From contig JBDVOJ010000024.1 of the NCBI GenBank assembly GCA_039969155.1, forward strand, positions 4,067 to 68,066: a stretch of DNA of 64,000 nt. Direction: 5' to 3'. Source of the DNA: GCA-002733465 sp039969155. GTDB lineage: Bacteria; Pseudomonadota; Gammaproteobacteria; Enterobacterales; Kangiellaceae. Made by a program: the position numbers and the translations under genes. Under the pieces are notes generated by a model, which was given only the letters and a program-made list of their open reading frames with translations, made no database searches and was not told the origin of the DNA. This document shows, piece by piece, positions 34,181 through 43,007 of this stretch (the first letter of the stretch is position 1; each line of letters starts with the position of its first letter).

Positions 34181-34561
34181 TTAAGTTTGCTTTCGATTAA
34201 TGAAGTGAATCACACTAGCAATAGTTAGTGCAACGATTGCTACAATGTCTGCCCAAACTACTTTACGGACTGAATCATTATAGTCTCCGGCTGACCACGC
34301 TATGGCAATGAATGAGATAACACTTATGAATCCAGCTATTAAAGCTAAACTCTGCAACGCTGGCTTGAATGCTGCGTAGATTAAAAACGCCCCTAAAAGA
34401 CCAAACAAAACCGCCCTATGTCGCATAAGTATTTCGATATTTGTTTCATTTATTGAAATACCGTACAAGATAGATAAGCGCTCTGGACCCAATACGCCAG
34501 AAAGAGGAAGTAGATGAATGATACCTACTATGACCAACAAACCTGTTATAGTTTTGTCCAT
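34181..34561 (-). CDS. Four-helix membrane protein, unknown
   Basis: 126 residues with four hydrophobic helices (about 4-28, 48-66, 70-90, 101-121). The segment EILMRHRAVLFGLLGAFLIYAAF recurs in small membrane proteins annotated only as hypothetical. No enzyme motif. Good ribosome site (GAGGAA). A possible degenerate attC-like site lies just before its start, so it may be integron-derived. Confidence 0.65.
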   Translation of the reverse strand: MDKTITGLLVIVGIIHLLPLSGVLGPERLSILYGISINETNIEILMRHRAVLFGLLGAFLIYAAFKPALQSLALIAGFISVISFIAIAWSAGDYNDSVRKVVWADIVAIVALTIASVIHFINRKQT

Positions 34562-34577
34562 GATTTTAGTTCCTCAT

Positions 34578-34632
34578 TAAGTCTAACGCTACATAGTGGC
34601 GTTCTATGTTCGCGTTCATTCCAATAACTGCT
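34578..34632 (-). repeat. Possible decayed attC-like site
   Basis: On the minus strand the spacer ends GCGTTAGAC, matching the GTTRRRY core, 20-odd bases before the next start codon. ACATAG / CTATGT form a small stem. The opposite box is not convincing, so this is weak evidence. Confidence 0.3.
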
Positions 34633-34641
34633 TTCAAATCC

Positions 34642-34974
34642 TCAACTCAAATACCCCGTTTTTTTCCAATTAATAATAATTAAACCAAGAGGGAAAGATA
34701 GAATGGGAATAAAAAACTGGAATAGCGATATTAATACTCCCCCATTATGACCAAGCTCCTGAACAAAACCTAAACCAGTGTAAAAATCGATCACAATCGA
34801 CAGTAATCCGAAGCCAGCTATTAACGCTGCTAATAAAGTACTAATACCGTATAAAGTAAATGCTTGCCACTTTACCAGCTTTTTAACTTTATACCACTTC
34901 TTAGAATAAACGACTGCGATACAACAGAATCCAATATTGATCACCAAACTTGTAAAAAATGCTGCATCTTCCAT
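34642..34974 (-). CDS. Small membrane protein, unknown
   Basis: 110 residues with three or four hydrophobic helices (about 5-23, 36-60, 75-105). No family recognised. Ribosome site AAGGA about 6 bases before ATG. It belongs to a minus-strand group of three small orphan genes separated by 80-90-base spacers with attC-like features. Confidence 0.6.
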   Translation of the reverse strand: MEDAAFFTSLVINIGFCCIAVVYSKKWYKVKKLVKWQAFTLYGISTLLAALIAGFGLLSIVIDFYTGLGFVQELGHNGGVLISLFQFFIPILSFPLGLIIINWKKTGYLS

Positions 34975-34989
34975 GTGGTCCTTCTTTAA

Positions 34990-35058
34990 GTAGCGCTAAG
35001 CGTTTTCAAAATTGAAACGCAGTGTAAATTTTTGATAACACGCGTATTGTTACGAGAA
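34990..35058 (-). repeat. Possible decayed attC-like site
   Basis: Minus strand: begins GTAACAATACGCG and ends CGCTTAGCGCTAC. Inner arms TCAAAAATT / AATTTTGA pair with one extra A, as attC stems do. The end core is GCTAC instead of GTTAC, the same T-to-C change seen in the degenerate site at 24776-24867. Confidence 0.35.
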
Positions 35059-35061
35059 TAT

Positions 35062-35538
35062 TTACCAAAATTTCCACCAAGGCTTATTCGACGAGTTATT
35101 TGCAAAAACCATATTATGAATTGATTCTTCTACAATTGCTCGACTTGAGTCTTTTTCTGTTGAAGCCTCAAATGTTATATAAATCAAATTGGAGGGGCCC
35201 GCAATAGAATATTCGCTAAACACGGTATCTCCATCAACGGATTTTAAGTGAAGCGATACCATATCAGAACCGTTTTTCAAGACTTCATTTTTAAGCTTTT
35301 CTACAATTTCTAAATTTGGATCTTTGATGGCACTTTGCATAGTTTCTTCTGCATTATGTATTAGCGCGTCTTTAACATTCTGTAATTGTTCTTTCTTGCC
35401 ATTTCCATGAATTAAAATCGACTGCAATATAACAACTTCACCTGACGGGCCGTTTAAACTTGCTCCTCTTTTGGAGTAGCCATGAATCCAAGAATTTGGG
35501 AACTCAATAGAGAATGAATTAGTTTCTATTGCTGGCAT
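35062..35538 (-). CDS. DUF1795/DcrB-like soluble protein
   Basis: 158 residues from ATG 35538, which has AGGAG 6 bases upstream; an upstream start at 35622 is rejected. The opening NSFSIEFPNSW and the strand-rich body (VVILQSILIHG, MVSLHLKSVDGDTVFSEYSIAG, LIYITFEAS), then a helix RAIVEESIHNMVF, resemble the DUF1795/DcrB or PsbP-like fold. Function not known. A signal peptide is absent in this form. Upstream, 35539-35910 (372 bases) holds no convincing gene, only the hairpin noted separately. Confidence 0.6.
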   Translation of the reverse strand: MPAIETNSFSIEFPNSWIHGYSKRGASLNGPSGEVVILQSILIHGNGKKEQLQNVKDALIHNAEETMQSAIKDPNLEIVEKLKNEVLKNGSDMVSLHLKSVDGDTVFSEYSIAGPSNLIYITFEASTEKDSSRAIVEESIHNMVFANNSSNKPWWKFW

Positions 35539-35838
35539 AAATGCTCCTAAGCCAATTAATGTGCACGGTGCGCAGTATGCGATCCATGCAACAATGATTT
35601 GAATTAAAGCCACGTTATCCAAATTTTACAATTAAAACAAGACCTTCCGAAGGGACTACCATTTAAAGTTAGAACAAGCTCAAGAAGTTGTACGATTCTA
35701 ATGGGCAACCTATGCAGCAGTATGATTGAATTTGTTTCTATTAAATCAATAAGTTATGCATTATTGACTTATGTTAATGCGCATCGTACGCAATAATTGA
35801 GGTAATTAGTTATCTTAAGGATGGCTAAACGGATATTA

Positions 35839-35882
35839 GATGAGTCGGGGAACTCCCTAAGTTAGAAGGGAAAGTACTCATC
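35839..35882. other. Nested hairpin in a gene-free stretch
   Basis: The outer stem GATGAGT / ACTCATC (35839-35845 with 35876-35882) encloses an inner stem TCCCT / AGGGA (35854-35858 with 35867-35871). The surrounding 372 bases hold no gene. It could be a small structured RNA or a terminator for the Trp-rich protein gene read from the minus strand, though no T-run follows. Confidence 0.3.
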
Positions 35883-35910
35883 AGTAGAATCTTAAAATTA
35901 TTTCAGCTGA

Positions 35911-36126
35911 CTACTGCCAGCCTATTTTCCAATTTTGCGGCTGTTTCAAATCTCTCCAATTAATTGAATATTCAGCACAATTAATAACGGCTTCCAATAC
36001 GCACTCAATGACATTTTGCTGCTCATCAAATTCTAACTTTGTCACAGTAAAATGTTTTTCTTTGTTGACTACTTCCACTTTAGTCCATTTGCTATTTAGC
36101 AATGATTTTGGATGAACACGATTCAT
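35911..36126 (-). CDS. Small Trp-rich protein (TIGR02450-like)
   Basis: 71 residues from ATG 36126 (AAGGA 7 bases upstream); a longer start at 36198 overlaps the preceding gene and is rejected. The pattern HPKSLLNSKWTKVEVVNKEKHF at the start and INWRDLKQPQNWKIGWQ at the end is that of the short Trp-rich TIGR02450 family of gammaproteobacteria; function unknown. It follows the CIA30-like gene by 34 bases, probably in one transcript. Confidence 0.82.
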   Translation of the reverse strand: MNRVHPKSLLNSKWTKVEVVNKEKHFTVTKLEFDEQQNVIECVLEAVINCAEYSINWRDLKQPQNWKIGWQ

Positions 36127-36160
36127 ACTAATATCCTTATGCCGCAAAATTAGAAAAAGG

Positions 36161-36775
36161 CTACTTAGAAAAAACGATTTGATTAACCTGTAAAGCAAAT
36201 TCGCCTGGTTGCTTCTTAGTCATAAGAAAGCCGACTTCTCGAATTTCTGTTTCAGTTAACTTTGGCGCGTTTGAAATTAATCTACCTCGAAAAGTCGCTT
36301 CAAAATCGTCAAGCTGAAATTCGATTGTCTGGTTCTCACCTGGAAGCGTTTTAAATTCATGTTTGTAAGCTACGCGATAGCCCTGAATATTACTGGCGGT
36401 TCGAATCTGGTAGGTTTGTCCGTCACCAACGATGTCGATGGTCACTTTCTTAAATGCCGAGTTAAAGTTACTTAATGGTCGGTAGACCGAGCTAAATCCA
36501 CCATTATTATCGAGTGAAATTTCACCACTAAACTTGGCACTATCCTTATCAGCTTGAAATGAACTAACTGAACGGCCGCCCATCACGCCATCGTTAACAA
36601 TAAACCAGCGCTTTGGTTCGTTAATTTGGCTAAGGTCTATTACTAGGTTTTGATTCAAGTTGTATTCCAGTCTCTCACTGTGGGCTAAATTGCCTAAAAA
36701 GGCCATTAACAAAAAACCTCCGAATAGAAGCTTAAATTGAAACCGAATATCGATTGTCCTTGTCATTGATTTCAA
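36161..36775 (-). CDS. CIA30-family protein with signal peptide
   Basis: 204 residues. A probable signal peptide (about 10-31, ending NLAHS) precedes a CIA30-like beta-sandwich with WFIVNDGVMGGRSVSSF, ISLDNNGGFSSVYRPL and LDDFEATFRGR, the typical motifs. CIA30 proteins assist complex I assembly in mitochondria; bacterial members are uncharacterised. The start is TTG 36775 with GAGG 7 bases upstream, preferred over ATG 36766, which has no spaced ribosome site. Followed by the Trp-rich protein gene. Confidence 0.82.
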   Translation of the reverse strand: MKSMTRTIDIRFQFKLLFGGFLLMAFLGNLAHSERLEYNLNQNLVIDLSQINEPKRWFIVNDGVMGGRSVSSFQADKDSAKFSGEISLDNNGGFSSVYRPLSNFNSAFKKVTIDIVGDGQTYQIRTASNIQGYRVAYKHEFKTLPGENQTIEFQLDDFEATFRGRLISNAPKLTETEIREVGFLMTKKQPGEFALQVNQIVFSK

Positions 36776-36954
36776 TCTAACACCTCATATTTAATTCAAA
36801 CATTAAGTTATTTGTACGCGGCTAAGCTGCTTTTAGATCGAAAGGCTACTTGCTTGTCAAAAGCTCAATTGGGCTTAAAAGTAAACAGAATTAGCACTTG
36901 CAAACTGGTACGACCACATGTATTTTATTAGTAAAATCGTAACGAGCTAACTCT

Positions 36955-37818
36955 ATGAAGGATATTAACCCACAGCAAGTGAGCATTAACTGCGATGATG
37001 GGGTAACCCTATATGGCACGATCTATACCCCATTAAATGAGCTAAAAGCGGCCGTTTTAGTTGGGCCTGCTACCGGAATTAAGCGGCAATTCTATTCAAA
37101 CTTTGCCCAGTTTCTATGCCGACAAGGGTTTGCTGTAATGACCTTTGATAATCGTGGTATTGGTCAGTCCCTGCAAGGTTCAGTCAAACACAATACTGCA
37201 AGCATTGTTTGTTGGGGTGAAAAAGACCTGCCTGCAGCATTAGAGTTTTTAAAGGAAACATTTCCAACCTCTCAATATCATTTAGTTGGTCATAGCGCAG
37301 GAGGCCAGTTAATCGGTTTAATGCCAAATGCTCGTGACTTCACGTCTTTTTTTAATATTGCTTGCTCGTCTGGCAGTTTAAGAAATATGAAATTTCCGTT
37401 TTGGTTTCAAGCGCATTTCTTTATGAATCTTTTTATTCCGCTCAGCAACTTGATATTTGGACACACTAGAAGTGAACTAGTAGGCATGGGTGAACCTCTT
37501 CCAAAACGAGTGGCTCAACAATGGCGAAAGTGGTGCAATGGTAGAGGCTATGTTAAAACAGAATTCGGTAAAGCGATCAAAACGCATTTTTATGAAGAAA
37601 TAGACATTCCTTCAATGTGGGTTAATGCAGTTGATGATCCCATTGCCAATGACAAAAATGTTAGTGATATGATCTCTGTTTATTCAAACACCCGTTATGA
37701 AACACTGACTCTCGACCCTAAGGAAAATGGACTAAAAGAAATCGGACATATGAAATTTTTCAGTAAACAATCGCAAGCCCTATGGCAGCATGTTATCGAT
37801 TGGTTGGAAAAATTTTAA
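36955..37818 (+). CDS. Alpha/beta hydrolase (S33-like)
   Basis: 287 residues, cytosolic. Oxyanion segment LVGPATGIKRQFY, VMTFDNRGIGQS, nucleophile GHSAGGQ (about 121-127), Asp in VNAVDDPI and His in GLKEIGHMKFF. This is the serine-aminopeptidase/BAAT-like lid-bearing group, often annotated as hydrolase YbaC or similar; the substrate is unknown. It stands alone, 180 bases from the divergent CIA30-like gene. Confidence 0.82.
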   Translation: MKDINPQQVSINCDDGVTLYGTIYTPLNELKAAVLVGPATGIKRQFYSNFAQFLCRQGFAVMTFDNRGIGQSLQGSVKHNTASIVCWGEKDLPAALEFLKETFPTSQYHLVGHSAGGQLIGLMPNARDFTSFFNIACSSGSLRNMKFPFWFQAHFFMNLFIPLSNLIFGHTRSELVGMGEPLPKRVAQQWRKWCNGRGYVKTEFGKAIKTHFYEEIDIPSMWVNAVDDPIANDKNVSDMISVYSNTRYETLTLDPKENGLKEIGHMKFFSKQSQALWQHVIDWLEKF

Positions 37819-37954
37819 TTAGCTCAAAAAAGTCTTCGCAGGGTAATAGTGACTAGCAATCCATTAAGATGATGATAAACCGGTGAATCAGCTGATCTCA
37901 ATCGGCTATTTACACGTATAAATAATACGTTTCATTTAAATCTTAACTATTAAA

Positions 37955-38599
37955 TTGCTACATTTAGATCACAATAATTTTGACCAAATGTCATCTCGAT
38001 ACAAAGCCAGGCTGATCAACAGTCTTTCTGGCTTTAAAAGTACCAATCTTATTGGCACGATCGATGGTGAAGGACAAACCAATCTAGCTATTTTTAGCTC
38101 TGTGGTTCATTTAGGAGCTGCTCCCGCATTGGTTGGTTTTGTAATGCGACCGAATACGGTAGAACGGCATACATTCGATAATATTCAACAAACAAAACAA
38201 TATACCATCAATCAAGTTAGCCAAGAGTTTTATAAGGCGGCACATCAAACCTCAGCAAAATATTCTAAAAATCAATGTGAGTTTCAACACACAGGACTAA
38301 CGAAGTTTTTTCATGAGAATATCGACGCTCCATTCGTAAAAGAAAGTCGGTTGAAATACGCAGTTTCACTAAGAGATGTTTTACCTATTGCCATTAACAA
38401 TACTCAATTGGTCATAGGTGAGATCACCGACTTATTGTGTGAAAAGTCTGCTATTGGAGAGGATGGTTACATAGACATTGAATCACTTGGTACTGTCGCC
38501 AATTCAGGACTTGATAGTTATCACCTCACGCAACGATTGTCACAATTAAGCTATGCGGTACCCAATAAGCAGATTAGAGCAATTGAGGAGCCAGATTGA
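37955..38599 (+). CDS. Flavin reductase-like protein
   Basis: 214 residues. INSLSGFKSTNLIGTIDGEGQTNLAIFSSVVHLG and FVMRPNTVERHTFDNI match the FMN-binding flavin reductase-like domain (PF01613). It probably reduces flavin or binds FMN in a redox enzyme. TTG 37955 is used because homologues have residues like HLDHNNFDQ before the core; ATG 37988 is an alternative, and neither has a clear ribosome site. The next three genes follow in the same direction with short gaps. Confidence 0.82.
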   Translation: MLHLDHNNFDQMSSRYKARLINSLSGFKSTNLIGTIDGEGQTNLAIFSSVVHLGAAPALVGFVMRPNTVERHTFDNIQQTKQYTINQVSQEFYKAAHQTSAKYSKNQCEFQHTGLTKFFHENIDAPFVKESRLKYAVSLRDVLPIAINNTQLVIGEITDLLCEKSAIGEDGYIDIESLGTVANSGLDSYHLTQRLSQLSYAVPNKQIRAIEEPD

Positions 38600-38650
38600 G
38601 ATTAATATGGGTAACAATACTATTGTTTATCTAAGCGTAAGAGTGCTGCT

Positions 38651-39067
38651 ATGAAGACCTGGCAGTGGCTTGGCTATTTAGGATTGCTCCCTTTCATTTT
38701 GAGTTTGGCAGCAAGTTTATTTATTCAAGATTGGCACGACAAAGCGGTGCAAATCTTTATTTTTTATAGCGCGATTATTCTCAGTTTTTTAGCAGGTTCG
38801 CTGTGGCGAGTTAAAGCTGTAGGTAACAATTATAAACATCTAGCCGTCAGCAACCTGTTCAGCTTAATCGCCTTCACAGCGCTCTTAATGCCGACATTGA
38901 TTTCCTTAATGGTTTTGGCGGTCGGTTTTCTATCATTGTTTTATTATGAGAGTTTTATGAATAGGAACAATGACAAGAAAGCTGCTTACTTAAAGATGCG
39001 CTTTAACTTAACAAGCCTAGTGGTGTTGCTACACGCAACGGCTTTATACTTTTGGACAACATTATGA
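38651..39067 (+). CDS. DUF3429 membrane protein
   Basis: 138 residues with four membrane helices. WQWLGYLGLLPFILSL and IFIFYSAIILSFLAGSLWRV are characteristic of the DUF3429 family of inner-membrane proteins; function unknown. Its stop overlaps the next start in an ATGA pattern, so the DCC-type gene is translationally coupled to it. Confidence 0.85.
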   Translation: MKTWQWLGYLGLLPFILSLAASLFIQDWHDKAVQIFIFYSAIILSFLAGSLWRVKAVGNNYKHLAVSNLFSLIAFTALLMPTLISLMVLAVGFLSLFYYESFMNRNNDKKAAYLKMRFNLTSLVVLLHATALYFWTTL

Positions 39068-39519
39068 AACCTAAACTCAAAGAGTCAAACACAAAAATGT
39101 TAACCATTTTTTATGATGGCAAATGCCCACTTTGTAGTGCTGAAATGCGTAGTTTAAAAAAACACGATAAAGAAAATCAGATCGCGCTATTTGACTTGCA
39201 CCATCCCGAATTGAAACAGCGATACCCGGACCTTAACTTTTCTAAGGCAATGAAAATACTGCATGGCTATTATCAGGGGCAAGTATTACTGGGGCTTGAA
39301 GTGACTCATCGTGCTTGGACACTAGTTGGCAAAGGCTTTTGGGTGGCACCTTTGAATTGGCCGATATTAAAAACCATCAGTCATTGGTTTTACCTGCTAA
39401 TTGCCAAACATCGCCACCCGATATCCACTATGCTAGCCAAGGCTTTGAAAATCGAAGCTTCCAATTGCGAGGGGAAGTCTTGTACACACAAAGAACCAAA
39501 CTATCAGGCTGAGAATTGA
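39064..39519 (+). CDS. DCC-family thiol-disulfide oxidoreductase (DUF393)
   Basis: 151 residues from ATG 39064, overlapping the DUF3429 stop by 4 bases. Thioredoxin-like start LTIFYDGKCPLCSAEM with the Cys-x-x-Cys pair, and a later LHGYYQGQVLLGLEV. Members are predicted thiol-disulfide oxidoreductases. Pairing with a DUF3429 membrane protein is a common arrangement and suggests a membrane-linked redox role. Confidence 0.88.
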   Translation: MKPKLKESNTKMLTIFYDGKCPLCSAEMRSLKKHDKENQIALFDLHHPELKQRYPDLNFSKAMKILHGYYQGQVLLGLEVTHRAWTLVGKGFWVAPLNWPILKTISHWFYLLIAKHRHPISTMLAKALKIEASNCEGKSCTHKEPNYQAEN

Positions 39520-39523
39520 TAGT

Positions 39524-39901
39524 TTATAAAAGTCCAAGCTGCTGTTTTTTGGGTAGCTTGGAAACCACTAGCGCAAACGAATTATCAATCATTCGCTCAA
39601 TTTCTCCACTAGGAATCGTGCCATCTAAAATAATGGTATTCCAAAGTCGCTTATTCATATGATAGCCAGGAATGACTGACTTAAAAATATCCCGTAAAGC
39701 TGACGCTTCATCCGGATCACATTTTAGGTTCATCCACCAATCCAGATTGCCCTCATCATCGCCTTTTCCCATTTTACCTAGCGCTAAGGTAGCAAACATT
39801 TTTCCTTTTACTTTAAACACCGAAACTTCCGGCCCAAAGGGAAATGTTTCTTCCGAGAAAGGCTTCTCTAATAGATAGGTTTTGGCTTGCTTATGATTCA
39901 T
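39524..39901 (-). CDS. MmcQ/YjbR-family protein
   Basis: 125 residues with the double-wing-like fold of YjbR: LEKPFSEETFPFGPEVSVFKVKGKMFATLAL, WWMNLKCDPDEASALRDIF, and NKRLWNTIILDGTIPSGEIERMIDNSF. Family proteins are suspected DNA- or ligand-binding; the role is unknown. Preceded 4 bases upstream on the same strand by the amidohydrolase lipoprotein gene, so co-transcribed with it. Confidence 0.86.
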   Translation of the reverse strand: MNHKQAKTYLLEKPFSEETFPFGPEVSVFKVKGKMFATLALGKMGKGDDEGNLDWWMNLKCDPDEASALRDIFKSVIPGYHMNKRLWNTIILDGTIPSGEIERMIDNSFALVVSKLPKKQQLGLL

Positions 39902-39905
39902 GGTG

Positions 39906-41738
39906 CTATTCCGTTTTGGCTTGCGTTTCCGTTTTGGTTAGCTGCTCATTTTGATAAACGACTTTACCATTAACAATGGTCATCAAAACATTTCCATCTA
40001 ACAACTTAGTGGGCGCCGTTTCTCCAACTTGTAAAGGATCAATATCTAGCACGGTAATATCAGCCCACCGACCAATATCCAGCACACCCGTTTGCTCTTC
40101 TCTAAAAGCTGAGTAGGCTGCCCAAACGGTGTAACCCCGCAATGCCTCTTCCGGTGTCATAGATTGTTCAGGATACCAACCATTTTCTGGTTGAGAGTTT
40201 TTATCTTGTCGAGTAATGGCAGAATGCAGTCCATAAAAAATATTATGATCGGAACCGGGTAAATCCGAATTAAAAGTGAGAGCGACACTAGCTTGCCTTA
40301 AACTTCGCCACGCATAAGCGCCTTTTATTCGCTCGCTCCCAAGACGCGTTTCAGCCCACGTCTTGTCTTCAACCGCATGAGGTGGCTCCATGGAGGCAAT
40401 AATGGACATTTTGGCCAAACGAGGAATATCTTGTTCACTAAGCACTTGCGCATGTTCGATGCGATTTCGCTGGTTTTTCACCAATGGATTTTCTTGATAA
40501 ATTGCAGCTAAGTAATCAAGGGTTTCACGATTTCCGGCATCACCTATGGCATGAATACCAACCTGAAATCCGGCTTTGAGTAAATCTTCAACAATATCCC
40601 CATCAAAACCGTATCCATCTCCACTGATTCCTTTGTGATCGGGTAAATCAGAATAGGGTTCCAGTAATCTCGCTCCGCGACTGCCAAGCGCACCATCATA
40701 GTAAGCTTTCACTGAACGAATATCTAACCAACCTTGCGGGTCGGAATAAGGGCCTTTTTTGATCCACTTTTCTGAAAGTGATTTGTCTCTCGCAGAGAGC
40801 ATCGCATACATTCGGATAGGCAAATTATTTTCAGCGCGCAGACTTTCAAACGCTTTCATATGTGCAGTTGCCGCACCAGCTTGATGGACTGAAACATAAC
40901 CATCTTTTGCTAATTGCGCTAAACCATCAAAGACAAATTGTTTGAATTCGTTATCTGTTGGTTTAGGTACCCCATCTTTTATTAAGTTGGTGGCATTATT
41001 CAGGAATATTCCGGTCGGTTGAAATTGCTCGTCACGAAGGATTTCTCCCCCTACTGGTGCTTCAGTTTTATCAGTGATACCGATTAACTGTAGCGCTTTA
41101 CTATTGGCCCAAATTGCAAAGCCGTGCAAGCTTTTGAAAACCACTGGTCGATTGGGAAAGGCGGCATCTAAAACCTGGCGATTAGGATAGTTGGTTGCCC
41201 AAGCGCCCTCATCCCAGCCTTGGCCAATCAACCACTCATCTTTTGCGAGTTGTTTTTCAAACTGTTTCGCGCGTTTAACTGCTTCTTGAGGTGATTTTAC
41301 ATCGACCAGATTTACCCGCCTTAGCATTTCACCCAACTCTTCAACATGCACATGCGAGTCGACTAGCCCAGGGATGACTGTTGCGCCTTTCATATCGAGC
41401 TGCTGTGTTGAACTATCAATAAGTTCTTCCAGCTGTTTGCCATCACCGATGTAGATTATTTTACCGTTTCGGATTGCCACGGTTGATGCGTCGGGATGCC
41501 AACCACCGTCGTAGGGTGCGGATGCTGCTGGACTTCCATCTGAATTAGGATCCGGCCAGCGAAATGAATAAACCTTGGCATTGCTCAGAACCAATTGCGC
41601 CGTTTTATTGGCTTGAGGTTTGGACTCTGTTGGCTCAACAGCTGGTTCTTGCTGTCCACAGCTCACTAGAGCTAGAGATAATGCTAATAACTTGAAGATT
41701 TTTTGACTCAATAAACGAGTAACTAACGAGCTATTCAT
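39906..41738 (-). CDS. YtcJ-like amidohydrolase lipoprotein
   Basis: 610 residues. Signal peptide with lipobox LALVSCGQQ (Cys27), so anchored in the envelope. Metal-binding motifs: VDSHVHVEE (about 128-136), the segment KAYYDGALGSRGA, GIHAIGDAGN (about 397-406), IEHAQVLS and NSDLPGSDHN (catalytic Asp region). The group contains exoenzymes acting on amides or N-substituted substrates. Good ribosome site (GAGGG). Similar in architecture to the 556-residue lipoprotein at 60698-62368. Confidence 0.87.
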   Translation of the reverse strand: MNSSLVTRLLSQKIFKLLALSLALVSCGQQEPAVEPTESKPQANKTAQLVLSNAKVYSFRWPDPNSDGSPAASAPYDGGWHPDASTVAIRNGKIIYIGDGKQLEELIDSSTQQLDMKGATVIPGLVDSHVHVEELGEMLRRVNLVDVKSPQEAVKRAKQFEKQLAKDEWLIGQGWDEGAWATNYPNRQVLDAAFPNRPVVFKSLHGFAIWANSKALQLIGITDKTEAPVGGEILRDEQFQPTGIFLNNATNLIKDGVPKPTDNEFKQFVFDGLAQLAKDGYVSVHQAGAATAHMKAFESLRAENNLPIRMYAMLSARDKSLSEKWIKKGPYSDPQGWLDIRSVKAYYDGALGSRGARLLEPYSDLPDHKGISGDGYGFDGDIVEDLLKAGFQVGIHAIGDAGNRETLDYLAAIYQENPLVKNQRNRIEHAQVLSEQDIPRLAKMSIIASMEPPHAVEDKTWAETRLGSERIKGAYAWRSLRQASVALTFNSDLPGSDHNIFYGLHSAITRQDKNSQPENGWYPEQSMTPEEALRGYTVWAAYSAFREEQTGVLDIGRWADITVLDIDPLQVGETAPTKLLDGNVLMTIVNGKVVYQNEQLTKTETQAKTE

Positions 41739-41842
41739 AGTGTCCCTCTAAAACCAATGTATTAAAGAAGGACAACCATAACTCAAAATAAATCAAATTT
41801 CTCCTATCAGCACACAAGTCAGTGGTTGAAGCATGCTAACCA

Positions 41843-42223
41843 TTAGCTATTAAAAGCGGCTCGACGTTGCCACTCTGCCGCAATTGCGACAATAATCGCG
41901 GTAATAATTAGAAAGCTGGCGCCGACATCACTAATTGACCCCCATGCCACTATGGCAGCGATCACAGCAGCAACCACATAGGCCCAATCAGAATAGATCA
42001 CGCTATTAATGGAAGCTTTAGGTTGCTCTTTTGTCGATGAAAGCCACACCAGATAGGCTGCAAAAACCATCAATCCTACGCCACCAATTTGGATTAACAG
42101 TAGCTCGCTAAGCCCAAATTGAAGGGCCCACCAGTTAGTTGCTGAAAGAAGCAGAATGGCGCAGATTGTCGAGAAGGACGCATTAAACCTAAAAGCGGTT
42201 TTAAGGTTAGAGTTGATCTGCAT
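41843..42223 (-). CDS. Four-helix membrane protein, unknown
   Basis: 126 residues with four hydrophobic helices (about 13-28, 36-60, 76-94, 98-115). No family recognised. Ribosome site GAGG before ATG. Divergent from the HxlR-type regulator 124 bases away, so it is the likely regulated gene. Confidence 0.65.
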   Translation of the reverse strand: MQINSNLKTAFRFNASFSTICAILLLSATNWWALQFGLSELLLIQIGGVGLMVFAAYLVWLSSTKEQPKASINSVIYSDWAYVVAAVIAAIVAWGSISDVGASFLIITAIIVAIAAEWQRRAAFNS

Positions 42224-42265
42224 GTCGGTTACCTCATTTCGGATTGTTTATCGGTCTTCAATCAA

Positions 42266-42330
42266 ATTTACTTTAATTTTATATAGTAAATATTATTCTA
42301 GCTCAATTCACTTTAAAAAACTATAGTAAA
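42266..42330. promoter_or_regulatory. Putative HxlR operator region
   Basis: TATAGTAAA occurs at 42282-42290 and again at 42322-42330, exactly 40 bases apart, in the divergent promoter region. The left copy also pairs with ATTTACT (42266-42272) as an inverted repeat. The spacing suggests binding on one DNA face by the divergent HxlR-type protein. Confidence 0.4.
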
Positions 42331-42347
42331 ATGTTACATTCCGTTTA

Positions 42348-42986
42348 ATGAATAAACGAAGCCACAAACAAAACTGTTCTCTAGCCTATGCCGCCGATAT
42401 TCTTTCGGAGCGTTGGACCTTACTGATCGTTAGAGAATTATTATTAAAGCCCTGCCGATACGTAGAGCTTTTAAATAACTTGTCTGGGATGGGGACCAAT
42501 CTGCTCGCCAACCGACTTAAGGAACTCAGCGAGCTTGAGCTGATTGAAAAACAACAAAGTCGCTATCAATTAACGGCGCTGGGTCAATCTTTAGAACCGA
42601 CCATTCTTGGGCTAATTCGTTGGGGTTTTCAACTGAGCAAGGTACTCTCCGATCCGAGCTATTTACATCGACCAGAATGGGATTTACTGGCAATAAAGTC
42701 GTTGTTTAATCCAGCCAACAGTTCGGGCATTAAAGTTTGTATGCAGGTCACTTTTTTAGAAGACACCGAACAAAGCAAACAAACTCGTGCTGTAAAACAA
42801 GCCTGGATACTCATTGCGGATAATCGATTTTCATTTCAGTTCGAGAAACCAGACGCTGAAATTGATGTTCATTGGACTTGCAAACTGTCGCAGTTAGCTC
42901 AACCACAAGCTGAAAGATTATTGACCAATCCAAAAGAATCAAATGCACTTAAACGTTTCTTAAGCACATTTGATCCTATTGATTGA
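42348..42986 (+). CDS. HxlR-family transcriptional regulator with C-terminal domain
   Basis: 212 residues. The winged-helix HxlR domain (about 8-95) shows CSLAYAADILSERWTLLIVRELLLKP, GMGTNLLANRLKELSELELIEK and YQLTALG. The remaining 110 residues form a second domain, perhaps SCP2-like, for ligand sensing. Members respond to redox or electrophile stress. No clear ribosome site, so translation may be leaderless or weak. Divergent from the four-helix protein gene. Confidence 0.85.
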   Translation: MNKRSHKQNCSLAYAADILSERWTLLIVRELLLKPCRYVELLNNLSGMGTNLLANRLKELSELELIEKQQSRYQLTALGQSLEPTILGLIRWGFQLSKVLSDPSYLHRPEWDLLAIKSLFNPANSSGIKVCMQVTFLEDTEQSKQTRAVKQAWILIADNRFSFQFEKPDAEIDVHWTCKLSQLAQPQAERLLTNPKESNALKRFLSTFDPID

Positions 42987-43007
42987 AGTTGGCTCTTGTA
43001 AGAAGAT

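Noticed and set aside
35539..35622. Upstream start at 35622 for the DUF1795-like protein
   Set aside because: AGGAG is well placed only before ATG 35538, and the family-like sequence begins there.
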